Source of the DNA: Ornithodoros turicata | Taxonomy: Eukaryota; Arthropoda; Arachnida; Ixodida; Argasidae | Length of the DNA stretch: 64,000 nt | Direction: 5' to 3' | Assembly (NCBI RefSeq): GCF_037126465.1 | Contig: NC_088203.1 | Location: forward strand, 91,326,668-91,390,667 | Shown here: piece by piece, positions 37,301 to 44,261 of the stretch | How positions within the stretch are numbered: the stretch's first letter is position 1 | Layout: each line of letters starts with the position of its first letter | The notes under the pieces: generated by a model | Seen by the model: the letters and a program-made list of their open reading frames with translations, nothing else | Database searches by the model: none | What the model was told of the DNA's origin: nothing | Made by a program: the position numbers and the translations under genes

Positions 37301-38769
37301 CAATTTTGTGCCCATTTTAAGCCGTCTGCCATCTGAGGCTTTTGTATAACCCTTGCCCACTTTCTTCCTCTCTTTTTCTTCTCTTCCCCGCCGTTTTTTT
37401 GTCATGAGTTGACCATGCATAAAGCCTCGCTGTACCATGTATTTTGTTACCTGAAGAAGAGCAGACTACTGCACGAAAGTCTTGTAATTAAATTATTCAT
37501 GCTTCTGACCAGTTACATTCTTTTTACCTTATCTCGCGGGCTTGTCATTTCCTTTTTATCTACACGTATTCATATCGTTGGTATCGAGTCTCTTATGCCT
37601 GTCTGATGGCATGATCCTCAACATTGCAAACTCAAGAATAACGAGAAACCTATGTTGCAGCATTTTAGCAGAAAGACGGAGGAAGGGCCCAGGCACTTGT
37701 CTATTTTTCAAAACGAATGTTGACAATGACATAATGTGAAAGGATGGCACACAAAAGCTTGGCTAGATTCAGGCCAGGTAACTCCCGGACTGGACCCAAG
37801 CCTGGCCTGAGCGAAAAACGGCTTTGAAGCCCGATTTCAGCCCGCAGGGCTGTTTTGTGCAATGCTTTCGGGCCAGTCCAGCCCTTTGCAGTGCTCTAGT
37901 ACACAGTTTCATGCAGAAAGTGTGAAATGGAAACCACAAAACACAGTGAACAGAAACAACAAAACTCAAAAAGTAAAATAAACCTCCTGTGGGAACAAAA
38001 TTACCTGGTTTGTTAGCGTCACAAAATTAAAAAATCGTGTTCCCGTGGTGTCCACTGCTTAGAAGTTTTGGCGGCGATAATGATGTGTGTATTGTGAGCC
38101 TTCACACCAATGACACCATCAAAATGGACAGTGTGTGACATATTTCCTACTTTGGTCATCACCACTGACACTGAACTTTGTAGTACCTCATTTCTATGAA
38201 CATGAATCCTACGGCTAATCAGCTATTTTCTTACGTTTTGCTTCGGGGAAACTGTCAGGAATGGCGGACAAAGAAGTTCACATAACCACCCTTCTTTGCG
38301 TACGGTGGGTTAAATTGTTGAGTTACGCATGTCAGGAAGTGGAGAAGTATCAGCGTATGACATGGGCTGACTTTTTAGATGATTCTCATTAGTGAATTTC
38401 ATTTTAATACTCATGCCGCCATAAGAACTTCCAGGACGTTACTGCACCCACAGTGTACTGTGAAGTATCAGGAGGTCAGATGTACATATTGGTCTCACCC
38501 TCTGCTTTTTGACTTCAAATTGAGCGAAATGCAGAGCCGGTGTATAAATGCTCTCTCTTCTGCTGTGAAGGATGACGGAAACTCAAGCTCTGTAAATATA
38601 ATAAGACTGCGTCAGTAAGCAATAAGGGCGTAACACCTGCAGTAACTCTGAACACCATCCACTTCGCACCTTTTGGCTCTTCAGTCTGACGGAATTTCTG
38701 CAGAGCCAATGTAGTTGCAATTCGGAATTCTTCGCCGACGCAAACATTTCTCTTGCCTCTTCTTGTCAT
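10866..38769 (-). CDS. YTHDC2: YTHDC2, 3'-5' RNA helicase and m6A reader (complete, 26 exons)
   Basis: Complete gene on the minus strand, 1389 residues (human about 1430). Exons, high to low: 38769-38670, 38589-38499, 36633-36440, 34931-34735, 33223-33057, 32991-32889, 32792-32636, 32574-32520, 32452-32275, 31845-31692, 30955-30763, 29061-28883, 27908-27815, 26939-26852, 25353-25273, 25133-24822, 21789-21624, 21514-21408, 20516-20245, 18560-18307, 16991-16879, 16802-16445, 16354-16128, 15078-14924, 13390-13306, 10955-10866. Every phase joins and the sum is 4170 nt. Family role: binds m6A RNA through YTH, unwinds with ATP, recruits XRN1 and, in animals with MEIOC, drives the mitosis-to-meiosis switch. 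An acceptor (CCTTTCAG) sits one base before the ATG, so a 5' noncoding or short extra coding exon may exist upstream. Intron 16 uses a GC donor. Domains are described in the next entries. Confidence 0.95.
11079..12819. mobile_element. Degenerate hAT-like element with nested copy
   Basis: Ends are AGGGCCAGAAGTTTTCAGG at the left and AAAACTTCTGGCCCT at the right, inverted. The interior has broken open frames. One reads GKQLREKHVGEVFDGFKLAL and another, after a stop, NISIVIDESPDIVNTL, which resembles the catalytic-core region of hAT transposases (recognition is by pattern only). A smaller element of related termini (11154-11498) is inserted within it. It lies in the last YTHDC2 intron. Confidence 0.5.
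11154..11498. mobile_element. hAT-type MITE with 8-bp TSD
   Basis: Termini TAGAGCCTGAAGTTTT and AAAACTTCAGGCTCTA are inverted. The flanks carry an exact 8-bp direct repeat AGCATAAC (11146-11153 and 11499-11506), the target-site size of hAT elements. A related copy in inverse orientation is at 31887-32256. The interior is rich in TTACCCGA and GGGTGAAACCC. Confidence 0.85.
14587..14891. repeat. TIR element of the gggtaaaaccc group
   Basis: AGGGTCCTGTGTTTTAGGG at the left is mirrored by CCCGAAAACACAGGGCCCT at the right, about 305 bp apart. The inner sequence (GGGTAAAACCCG) is shared with the 11.1-kb and 31.9-kb elements. It lies in the last-but-one YTHDC2 intron. Confidence 0.7.
15440..16053. 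mobile_element. hAT-type MITE rich in AGTTAC repeats, 8-bp TSD
   Basis: An exact 8-bp direct repeat CATTAAGC flanks it (15432-15439 and 16054-16061). The interior is built from degenerate GTAACTAAGTTAC-like words on both sides, so the ends can pair over a long distance. It sits in the YTHDC2 intron between exons 23 and 24. Confidence 0.75.
16445..18560 (-). CDS. YTHDC2: YTHDC2 exons 20-22: OB-like fold and Ser/Pro-rich linker
   Basis: Residues 963-1205. Exon 20 begins RACKVRFH and contains ALPSDWLIYGEMTRV and the strand PLTVALFAGPLRLPL, the OB-fold region. Exon 21 is acidic (ESDSEEEEE) followed by LKLDDWVSFKVEPE. Exon 22 has LQLRQKLQALFLRRM and KPWSQVDEAVVRSVVGVLTAEEQ, then GIGQRPRPM and a Ser/Arg-rich disordered tail. 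Exon 22 ends at an AAAAAG/GTGTGG donor, giving a 90-nt intron. Confidence 0.92.
17330..17556. repeat. TIR MITE with GTAAAC/TTTTTATT ends
   Basis: TACTGTAAACGTATTTTTAT at the left is mirrored at the right (AAAAATATGTTTACACTATA). The interior carries TCGCGAA-type words on both arms. Flanking TA suggests a pogo/mariner class. It is about 230 bp, in the intron between YTHDC2 exons 20 and 21. Confidence 0.7.
18623..19094. repeat. hAT-type MITE, TAGAGCTGTGCGAAT terminus
   Basis: TAGAGCTGTGCGAATATTCG at the left and CTATTCTCACAGCTCTA at the right are inverted termini. The interior holds two copies of a TTCACCT...AGGTGAAGC hairpin word (18778-18912). A possible second terminus (AGGGCTGTGCCAATA) at 18600 suggests a nested or duplicated end. 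In YTHDC2 intron 19. Confidence 0.6.
19124..19494. repeat. TIR element CAGGGTGTCTACC
   Basis: CAGGGTGTCTACC at the left and GTAGTCACCCTG at the right are inverted. GAATAG occurs directly on both sides. The interior repeats CCCTGACTTTTCCAG-like words. It lies 30 bp downstream of the previous element in the same intron. Confidence 0.65.
20245..21789 (-). CDS. YTHDC2: YTHDC2 exons 17-19: winged-helix/HA2 region
   Basis: Residues 782-963. Exon 17 starts TIDALDPWEELTEMG, exon 18 carries QKRAA...RRRF...SDHMALLRAFQ, and exon 19 carries GWQKARGD and the strongly conserved QLLGQLRASGFVRARGGGD. These are the ratchet/HA2 elements that follow the RecA lobes in DEAH-box RNA helicases. The intron between exons 18 and 19 holds one copy of the repeat also found at 33.5 and 59.5 kb. 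Confidence 0.93.
20868..21308 (-). repeat. Dispersed repeat R1, copy a (shortened)
   Basis: Minus-strand copy of a repeat also present at 33497-34159 and 59465-60119. Shared blocks include GTCAGTGGGGGTCAGC, TTTGCCGCCATAAACC, AGCAGACAAC and a terminal GACTTCTGYGCTACTTTAAA. This copy lacks the first 200 bp of the others. The 140- and 202-codon frames across it are not conserved between copies, so I do not call them genes. Confidence 0.75.
23155..23549. repeat. hAT-type MITE with GGTTGCCACC ends
   Basis: AGGGTTGCCACCTTTC at the left and CTGGTGGCAACCATAG at the right are inverted. Paired ATACCGGC / GCCGGTAT words occur inside. About 395 bp, in YTHDC2 intron 16. I could not identify a clean target-site duplication. 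Confidence 0.65.
23653..23919 (+). pseudogene. hAT transposase C-terminal (dimerisation) fragment
   Basis: An 88-codon open frame, antisense in YTHDC2 intron 16. It ends with PINSVGAERAFSRYKMIAG, then NRPHQRRTKDIMYVMLSHNS and a stop. The NS..AERAFS.YK.I pattern is the hallmark of the hAT C-terminal dimerisation domain. Upstream is closed by a stop at 23650. It has no start or splice partner, so it is a fragment. It follows the GGTTGCCACC MITE by 100 bp. Confidence 0.6.
24822..29061 (-). CDS. YTHDC2: YTHDC2 exons 12-16: helicase C-terminal domain (RecA2)
   Basis: Residues 530-781. Exon 12 has DLYHHSFDDDNTDLDLIMCL. Exon 13 has GAVLVFLAGYDDI (the family usually has LPGYDEI). Exon 14 has VLHSNIQ and GVRKI. 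Exon 15 has motif V TNIAETSIT (654-662) and DSGKVKE. Exon 16 has motif VI QRKGRAGR (701-708) and the conserved ELLRLPLQELCLQAKLL. Exon 16 ends in frame at a GC donor (AAAG/GCAAGT). Two pogo-type MITEs lie in introns 11 and 13. Confidence 0.94.
25837..26185. repeat. pogo-like MITE, TACCGTATTTGCTCGC termini
   Basis: TACCGTATTTGCTCGCAC at the left is mirrored by TACGCGAGCAAATACGGTA at the right. TA flanks it. About 350 bp, in YTHDC2 intron 14. The interior is unusually GC-rich for this region. Confidence 0.8.
27004..27783. mobile_element. pogo/Tigger-like element, copy A
   Basis: TACAGTCGTCGTCCGATTTT at the left and AAATCGGTCGGCGATGTA at the right are inverted termini with TA flanks. It shares an internal module with the element at 29205-30005: TGAACAGTCACTGYCTATTT and the hairpin word CGGCTTCA.CTAACGCCTG. 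It ends only 30 bp from the splice donor of YTHDC2 exon 13. Confidence 0.75.
28421..28500. repeat. 10-bp tandem repeat, eight units
   Basis: Eight exactly spaced units of ARGGGTGGAT fill 80 bp; only the second base varies between A and G. It lies in YTHDC2 intron 12 and gives a strongly G-skewed plus strand. It is a good candidate for length polymorphism. Confidence 0.95.
29205..30005. mobile_element. pogo/Tigger-like element, copy B
   Basis: TACAGTAGAATCTCGATGAT at the left is mirrored exactly by ATCATCGAGATTCTACTGTA at the right. GATGATACGAA is repeated inside both termini. TA is duplicated at the ends. 801 bp. The interior shares a block with copy A. It lies in YTHDC2 intron 11 and has no intact transposase. 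Confidence 0.85.
30763..30955 (-). CDS. YTHDC2: YTHDC2 exon 11: two ankyrin repeats
   Basis: Residues 466-530, with HSETSASALMLAAGRG then LEELLALGAST and NDWTAFDWAQHFHQKEAAEVL. This is the ankyrin pair embedded between the two RecA lobes that is diagnostic of YTHDC2 among DEAH helicases. In mammals this insert contacts the XRN1 exonuclease (family knowledge). Acceptor TTTTTAG and donor GTGAGT are clear. Confidence 0.94.
31692..32574 (-). CDS. YTHDC2: YTHDC2 exons 8-10: linker between RecA1 and ankyrin repeats
   Basis: Residues 337-466. Exon 8 is only 55 nt and encodes HEVKTYFLEDVLR, the conserved segment after motif III. Exon 9 is low complexity, with a Gln/Lys-rich stretch and a run of seven glycines (398-404) encoded by a CTC/GAG-like trinucleotide repeat. 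Exon 10 encodes EMDEALHNAWISGTDEAF, the helical segment before the ankyrin repeats. The glycine run is probably length-variable. Confidence 0.88.
31887..32256. repeat. hAT-type MITE, inverse copy of the 11.15-kb element
   Basis: Starts AGAGCCTGAGGTTTTCGGG and ends AAAACTTTAGGCTCTA. Read on the minus strand it follows the 11154-11498 element closely, including TTGGTGCAAACGGTGATGC and the TTAGTGTGCATTCC block. It lies in YTHDC2 intron 9, 19 bp from the donor of exon 9. A poly-G run at 31936-31949 is internal. Confidence 0.8.
32636..34931 (-). CDS. YTHDC2: YTHDC2 exons 4-7: helicase ATP-binding domain (RecA1)
   Basis: Residues about 129-337. Motif I is GETGCGKTTQ, residues 185-194, ending exactly at the exon 4 donor. 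Motif Ia is TEPRRLA in exon 5, where most DEAH helicases have TQPRR. Exon 6 carries TVCTNGILLRTLM and ends with THVIV. Exon 7 opens with the DEVH box (285-288) followed by ERDRFSDF, and has motif III SAT at 317-319. ATP hydrolysis and RNA unwinding residues are therefore intact. All four exon junctions are in phase. Confidence 0.94.
33497..34159 (+). repeat. Dispersed repeat R1, copy b
   Basis: Begins AGTACAGAGGGCCACCCAAA and ends GACTTCTGTGCTACTTTA. It is nearly collinear with 59465-60119. The longest frame in it (211 codons, 33704-34339) is interrupted in the other copies and runs out of the repeat, so it is not a gene. It lies in YTHDC2 intron 4. Confidence 0.8.
36440..38769 (-). CDS. YTHDC2: YTHDC2 exons 1-3: R3H domain
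   Basis: Residues 1 to about 127. The N-terminus is basic (TRRGKR), followed by GEEFRIATTLALQKF, which aligns with the helix preceding R3H in the family. The R3H signature Arg-x3-His is R46-H50 (ERAFIH) in exon 2. It is followed by KSKSRGKGSNRYL, the lysine-rich nucleic-acid-binding strand, crossing the exon 2/3 junction in phase 2. The N-terminus is shorter than in vertebrates and lacks their Gly/Pro-rich leader. Intron 2 (38498-36634) contains the 1.1-kb hAT element. Confidence 0.92.
36779..37898. mobile_element. hAT-type element with perfect 8-bp TSD and nested foldback
   Basis: Termini TAGAGCGCTGCACGGGCC and GGGCCAG...GCAGTGCTCTA are inverted, and GTACACAG is repeated exactly on both sides (36771-36778, 37899-37906). 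The middle contains a separate long palindrome (37063-37512). CCCGA- and GGCCCG-type words recur near both ends. It lies in YTHDC2 intron 2 and no transposase frame was seen. Confidence 0.88.
37063..37512. repeat. Long foldback nested in the hAT element
   Basis: Arms of about 210-225 bp mirror each other around a poly-T/poly-G centre at 37279-37302. Paired words include GCAAGGGTTATACAAAA / TTTTGTATAACCCTTGC and GGCAGACGGCTTA / TAAGCCGTCTGCC. Only scattered mismatches are visible, so the duplication is recent. Confidence 0.88.
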
Positions 38770-39039
38770 GCTGAAAGGAATGCCACAGCAAGCATCAATT
38801 GATCTGTCCTTGCTCTTGTAAGACGATGGAAAGAAACACGCCTCAAAGGTGGATCAGATTACTAAAGCTTTGATGGGGCTCGTGCGTGGTTTCAGGCCGT
38901 TTCTGCAGGAAAATTACTGCTCAAGAGAGGAATGTATTGTCATCCCTCCTAGGTTTTTATTTATTTTGTGTTAGCACCGTGAAGTGACTGTGGCTATGAG
39001 CATAGCCACAGCTGCTTCGCAGTATACAGACGTGGACAG

Positions 39040-39290
39040 ATGGAGAGAGGACAACAGGAAGGAGTAGGACAGAAGGGGGGAGGGAAGGTTAATACGCGTC
39101 CAGGGCAGACTTCCGGGGAACTGTGTCGACATTCGTCTGGGAAGTCTGCCGAAAAACCCAGGGAAAACCAAAGACAGCACAACCGGCGGTTAGATTCGAA
39201 CACACCACCTCCCAGCCTTCAGCACGGCTTTCGCTACCACCAACAAGCAGCATGAGGAGATGCTTCTACCTACTCAGCCGAGCGCCACTT
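39040..39290 (-). repeat. tRNA-derived SINE, copy 2
   Basis: On the minus strand: a box A-like CGGCTGAGTAGGTAGAAGC, a box B GTGTTCGAATCTAACC, then the tail TTTTCCCTGGGTTTTTCGG and CGACACAGTTCC. The tail matches the SINE at 1213-1405. It lies just upstream of YTHDC2. Confidence 0.75.
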
Positions 39291-39984
39291 GTTATACCTC
39301 CTAGGTCTCGTAATTTCGTTTTGGTGACCACTGAGGCAACTAGTGCCTCAGCAGCGTCTACACCGCCGCGCGTTCGCGTTCATTTTTCATTGTAGACGCG
39401 ACCAGTTAAGGCCATTCGACTGTTTCATTTCATTGAAAGGCAATGGCATTCCCCATGAATTTTGTTACAGCGTCTACTTGATGTATTCGACAACAATCCA
39501 TGAATTTTAACCAGCTATCGCGGGCCCCAGAGCAACAGCTGCGAGTGATCAGTCACCGAAGAAAACTTCGTAGCAGTTAATATATCGTTACCGTATATAC
39601 CTATTTCGCGTCGCGGTGTGGACTGTTGGATGGTGCAGGTTAGACAATCTTTAACGAAGCCATCAATTCAGCAGAGAGAATAGCTAATTTTGTTAACGGT
39701 GGAAAAGAGGTAAGCACACCGCTTCAGAGCGTCAATCACCGTCAAACCAGTCAAATCGTCAAATCTTCGCAGGCGCTGGAAGCTGTGCGGTAGCGCAAGG
39801 AAACAACCACACACGGTGAAAAAAAAAAAAAAGCAAACAAATTGTTTCATAGCATATCTCGCGGATGTAGTCTGCTATTTTAAACTTTATTCTTTCTCAT
39901 GCATGAAAATGTAGTAGAGAATACGCCGCTTTGAAGCGAATGAAAATAAATTGACGCGCAGAGTATCGAGTATAGTTACACCAG

Positions 39985-42266
39985 TTACACCTAATCCCTT
40001 TTGTCACAGGGCAGACTTCTTTTGAAGTCACAGGTGCGAGCATAACATTTAACAATGAAGTCGTATTTGTTTGCTATTCTTGTGATTCTTGGTTCATTTA
40101 GATCTTCATGGCCGATTTCCTCATTTTTTCCCAATTTGTTAGATGGCGCTGTATTCGCGCTACGAGTGCATTATCGCTTTCGGTTTTGTTTTCGCGATGC
40201 AGCATCGCCGTGATATCTCCTGTGTTTCTTGTCGCATCAGTCAAAGGTGTGACCCTTTGCAGTTTGTCGCATTCCTGGAGGATGTGGTTTAAGTCTTCAG
40301 GTGCTTTACCACAGAGTGGGCAAGTAGGGTCGATGTCCTCACCAAACAGTTCTTTTCTTCTGGTGTTCGTTAGTAAACATCCTGTTCTTGCCTGGGAGGA
40401 GGGCACTTCCCCTGTATCTCCTCTGTATTCCGTGCAGGTTCGCGGTTTTGGCTTGTGGTCCATGTAAATCCTAAGACTGTGTTTTTCCTCCAATCTTCAA
40501 TTTCGACATTGTTTATTTCTTCTGTTGTAATTTTTGTCCATTCTTTCTCGCTTAGTGCTGTCTGTCGTTTTGTTCCCCTGCTGTATTTCCTATCATACTG
40601 GTTAATTTTTTTGATTCACCTGGATTTTAGGCCACAGAATCTGATATGATGGAAAGTCCTCTTTGAAGTCGATGTTTCAGGCATGTGGATCAAGCGTCCT
40701 AGATAATGGGTTTTAGCTCTGGCGTCCCTAGTTAGAAATGAGGACCATCCCATTTCGCCCTGTACTGCCGCGTTTGGCGTTGCGGAATTGCCCCTAATAA
40801 CCATTTGCCAAGTTCACGCTGGTGTCGGTCTAGTATTTTTAGCGTTGCAGGGGACAAAACGATCACGTCATTGGCGAAAGTAAGTGCCGGTACTGCTGTC
40901 GTTTTCCAGAGCATTCTTCCCACACTGTAAGGGTTGTAAGGTTGTTTCGCCAGGTTCCAAATGTGACCCTTTAATCGACCCGACTTTTTTATCAAGTTTT
41001 GTTCATGTTTCTTTAACGGGTCTTCTTCGTTAGTGATGGTTATTCCCAGATATTTATATTCTTCTGTTTGAGCTATGTGTTGGCCAATTGTATCGTGAAC
41101 TTTGCATCCGTTGAGTCTCCCTTGTCCATCGTCATCCAGAGAGTTTTCGTTGTATTGAATTTGAGTCCGTCTTTTCCAGCTTCTTCAGTACATATATTCA
41201 GCATATGTTGGAGACATTCTTCTGATGGGGCTACTACCCAGTAAACCAGAAATATCCCAGGTACGTCCCACAAAGGTCGCACACGTCGCATATGTCCTCC
41301 ACGTCTATGCGACGTTACCTGTACGTCCACAATGTGACTTTCAAAAATATCTTACTTTTTATATCCCTGGGACATCTCATAGATGTAAAGCGAAAGGAGC
41401 AAGCGCGCGTTATTTTTCGGAGACATCTAGGGCACGTGACCCCAAGTGGCATGACGTAAGCAAGAGGGAAAATTTCGGGGTTTGCTACCTTATTTACCAA
41501 GCAATCACAGTATACACGATAGCTTGAGTTAAAAACACGATATTTGCCAAGATGGGGTGTCAGGAACGTTCACAGGTATACGCTGACGTCGTTTGCAGAC
41601 TCACAAGCTAACTGCAAAGACGTTGTCACCGTTGCAAACGTCATACGCCACGCTATACTTGATGAACGTACTCCAACAATTTGTATTTCAGTATATGCTC
41701 GTTCAGGTATCTCAAGCAATCCGCCAAAAAGTAGCTTTGCAAGCTTTCGCTTGTCCCATCCTACAGTTACCTTCACCTGGACTAGGTTTGATTTGTGTTT
41801 ACCTAGTTGGTAGACTCTCTCCGATTCTTTTCAATTCTCCGATAGCATTTCGAGTAGTAGCACTTCCTCTTCTAGAAGTCCTATCCGACGTAGTTTTCTG
41901 TTTCGTGGTCCACAGCATATCGTATGCTGTCTCCAGGTCGAGGAAAGCAAATAGCAACTTTTCATCTCTTTTCCATTGCAGTTGTATGATCTGGGTTAAA
42001 ATAAACACATTGTCGCTGGTCCTTCTGTGTGTCCAGAAGCCGTTTTATATTTCACTGAGGATGTGGTGGTGTTCGCAGTGGGATTCCAGGTGAGCGTTTA
42101 AAGCAGATGCGAAGACTTTGTACACGTTGCTCTGTATTGCAATAGGACGGTAGGATTCTATTTGCGGCGGTAGGATTCTATTTGTAGAGGCGTCGTTTAC
42201 CTTGGACTCCGCCGGAAGCTCCCGTTTACGCAATGGTAGAGGGAAAATGGCGGGCGCCCAAACCAC
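39985..42266 (-). mobile_element. Non-LTR retrotransposon LINE-T, copy A (broken)
   Basis: Minus-strand pieces of a reverse transcriptase ORF. Near 42150 reads SYRPIAIQSNVYKVF; 41890-42040 reads NGFWTHRRTSDNVFILTQ and FAFLDLETAYD; 41070-41230 reads EECLQHMLNICTEEAGKDGL; 40730-40995 reads KGHIWNLAKQ and RQRELGKWLL-like; 40100-40490 reads TGCLLTNTRRKELF then CPLCGKAPEDLNHILQEC, the C-terminal zinc-binding segment. Frameshifts and about 350 extra bases at 41235-41880 break it. The 3' UTR ends near AAAAGGGATTAGGTG (about 39985). Function when intact: reverse transcription by target priming. Confidence 0.85.
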
Positions 42267-42646
42267 GTGATGCGCAGACCGACCTCCTTTCTAAACCTCC
42301 TCTCCTCTGGTTTTTCGTCTGTTCTCTCGTCCCCCCTACCCCCTAGCCTCGTCTGTTTGTCTTCGGCGATTGCTGTAGAGCAACGATCATGCTGTCCCTT
42401 TTACATTTACATGCTGTCATGTAAATAGAATAGTAAAATGCACAGTACACAACTCATTTCTGTTTCTAATCGTTTTGTTCGGTCATCTACGAAACTTTTC
42501 TTTGGTATGAGCAAGAGAAAGCAGGAAAAACGGAACTATTACATAGTTGAGATTTCTTTCGCCAAAACTAGCGGGATGCATCAACTCCGGTCGGACAACT
42601 CGGGGGCACAATATGGCAGCAATACGGCGTATATGTATTAGAATTA

Positions 42647-43093
42647 TAGCGAATTCGGGTGGTCATTTCGTAGCAAAACGGCCGAGCGCTCGGAAATTGC
42701 TAGGTCGGCGACCGAGCTGGATCACGTGACCGTTGCCACCCGAACATGATTGCTAGGAATCTAGCGGTTTTAGGTACTTGCATCACGCTAGGGGCGTCGC
42801 GGTCGCAAGTGTTCGAGTTCTGTCGTCTGCTAAACCACGTGGTTTCAACATGCGGGCCAATGAGGGCACTCGCCACCGTTGCAGTGCGGATGTGACGACA
42901 CCGGATACAGTTGGGCAATCTGCTGCTCGATCGTTTTGAGACCTGGCAAAAAAAGCGCTAGCTAGCAAATTCCGAGCGCTCGGAAAGCGCCACGCGAACA
43001 TGCGAGATTTGCTTCATTTTGACCAAGCGAACATGACTGCTCGAGATCTGGCAAAAAAAAGTTGCTCCGAAATGACCACCCGAATTCGCCATT
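42647..43093. repeat. TIR element, GAATTCGGGTGGTCATTTCG ends
   Basis: GCGAATTCGGGTGGTCATTT at the left is mirrored by AAATGACCACCCGAATTCGC at the right. The arms carry GAGCGCTCGG on both sides. About 445 bp, GC-rich, no coding capacity recognised. Confidence 0.8.
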
Positions 43094-43117
43094 AGTATTA
43101 TATTTTAGGCATGTCCG

Positions 43118-43547
43118 CAGTGGCGTAGCCAGACCTCCAAGGTAGGGGGGGGGGGGGGGGGGGGGCTCGATACGAAAACTCGCCCCCCCCCCCCCCCCCG
43201 CTGATCCTGTGTCGACAACACACACATACATGTGCACACTGCAAACTGAGGATTAAAAAAGGGAACGAAAATAGTTGATTTAGACGTTCACAGTACGATT
43301 ACGTGTATAGGCTGTCATGACCAATGAGGTGGTGTCACGAGATTGGAAGTATTTTGAAAAGCTCATACTTTGAAAACCATTCAAGAGTGCTTCTTAGATA
43401 GACGCCATGAACTGCAAGACCTTTCGCGATCGTCACACTGCCCCTCCCACCCCCTCCACATATATTATGTTCTCGGATTTGCACGATTTGTGTGGGTCGG
43501 TCCGTGGCAGGTAGGGGAGGCTCGAGCCCCCCGTGGCTACGCCACTG
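43118..43547. mobile_element. hAT-type MITE with perfect 8-bp TSD
   Basis: CAGTGGCGTAGCCA and TGGCTACGCCACTG are inverted termini. CATGTCCG is repeated exactly on both flanks (43110-43117 and 43548-43555). Near the left end a run of over 20 G is followed after 12 bases by a long C run. 430 bp. Confidence 0.92.
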
Positions 43548-44084
43548 CATGTCCGCATTCGAATGCTGAACCCTCGTTACAAAGAGGCCCGCCAGGGGTG
43601 CCACTACAATCCATCCATCTACCTACATCCATCCAGCCTCCATCATTTGACGGCGATTCTGAAGGAGTTTGGGTCACCTGTGCTGTCCCAAAGCAGACTA
43701 TCAAAAAGCGATGGTGTATGACAAATCAAGTTTATTTGTCCTCGGGAACTGCCTCTAAGAAGCTACAGTACATATCTTTTTACGTCTTGTAACAGGCTTC
43801 ACTGTCACTGGAGATTTAGGTGCTTCGACATCGGGGTAGTTCAGAAGCCAATGCTGAGCTATGTCCGTCGTTGTTGCCCATGGCTGCGGGAGAACTAAAA
43901 CAAAACAAAAAAATCTATTGATGATCGTAACGCTGCACGAAAATCACTGCTATGATCGACAATCGATCTTGATTTCGTATTTGAACACCAAAGTGCACTC
44001 GTCACAAATGTTCGTAGATCACATTGAATGAACGGCTGCGACGTGCATGAGGGGCAACTAGCATAACCACACATAATTTGATTA

Positions 44085-44240
44085 GCGGCATATCAGATAC
44101 GTACAGGTCCCGACAAAGGTTTACGGAACACGCGAGCGGTCCTTGTATATTTTCTTTCTCCTCGGTACGACACCCTAGCGGCAAGCGGAAGCTGACGGAA
44201 TCAGGCCAGTTCACTCAGAGGGGTGGACGACTGCGCTCTT
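44085..44240. repeat. Copy of repeat R2 (GGTACGACACCCTAGCGG)
   Basis: Contains GGTCCCGACAAAGGTTTACGG, GAACACGCGAGCGG, GGTACGACACCCTAGCGG and AAGCGGAAGCTGACGG. The same modules occur in inverse order at 49383-49575, so this is a dispersed repeat. No gene. Confidence 0.65.
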
Positions 44241-44261
44241 ACACAGCGGTAGTTTCGGGAA

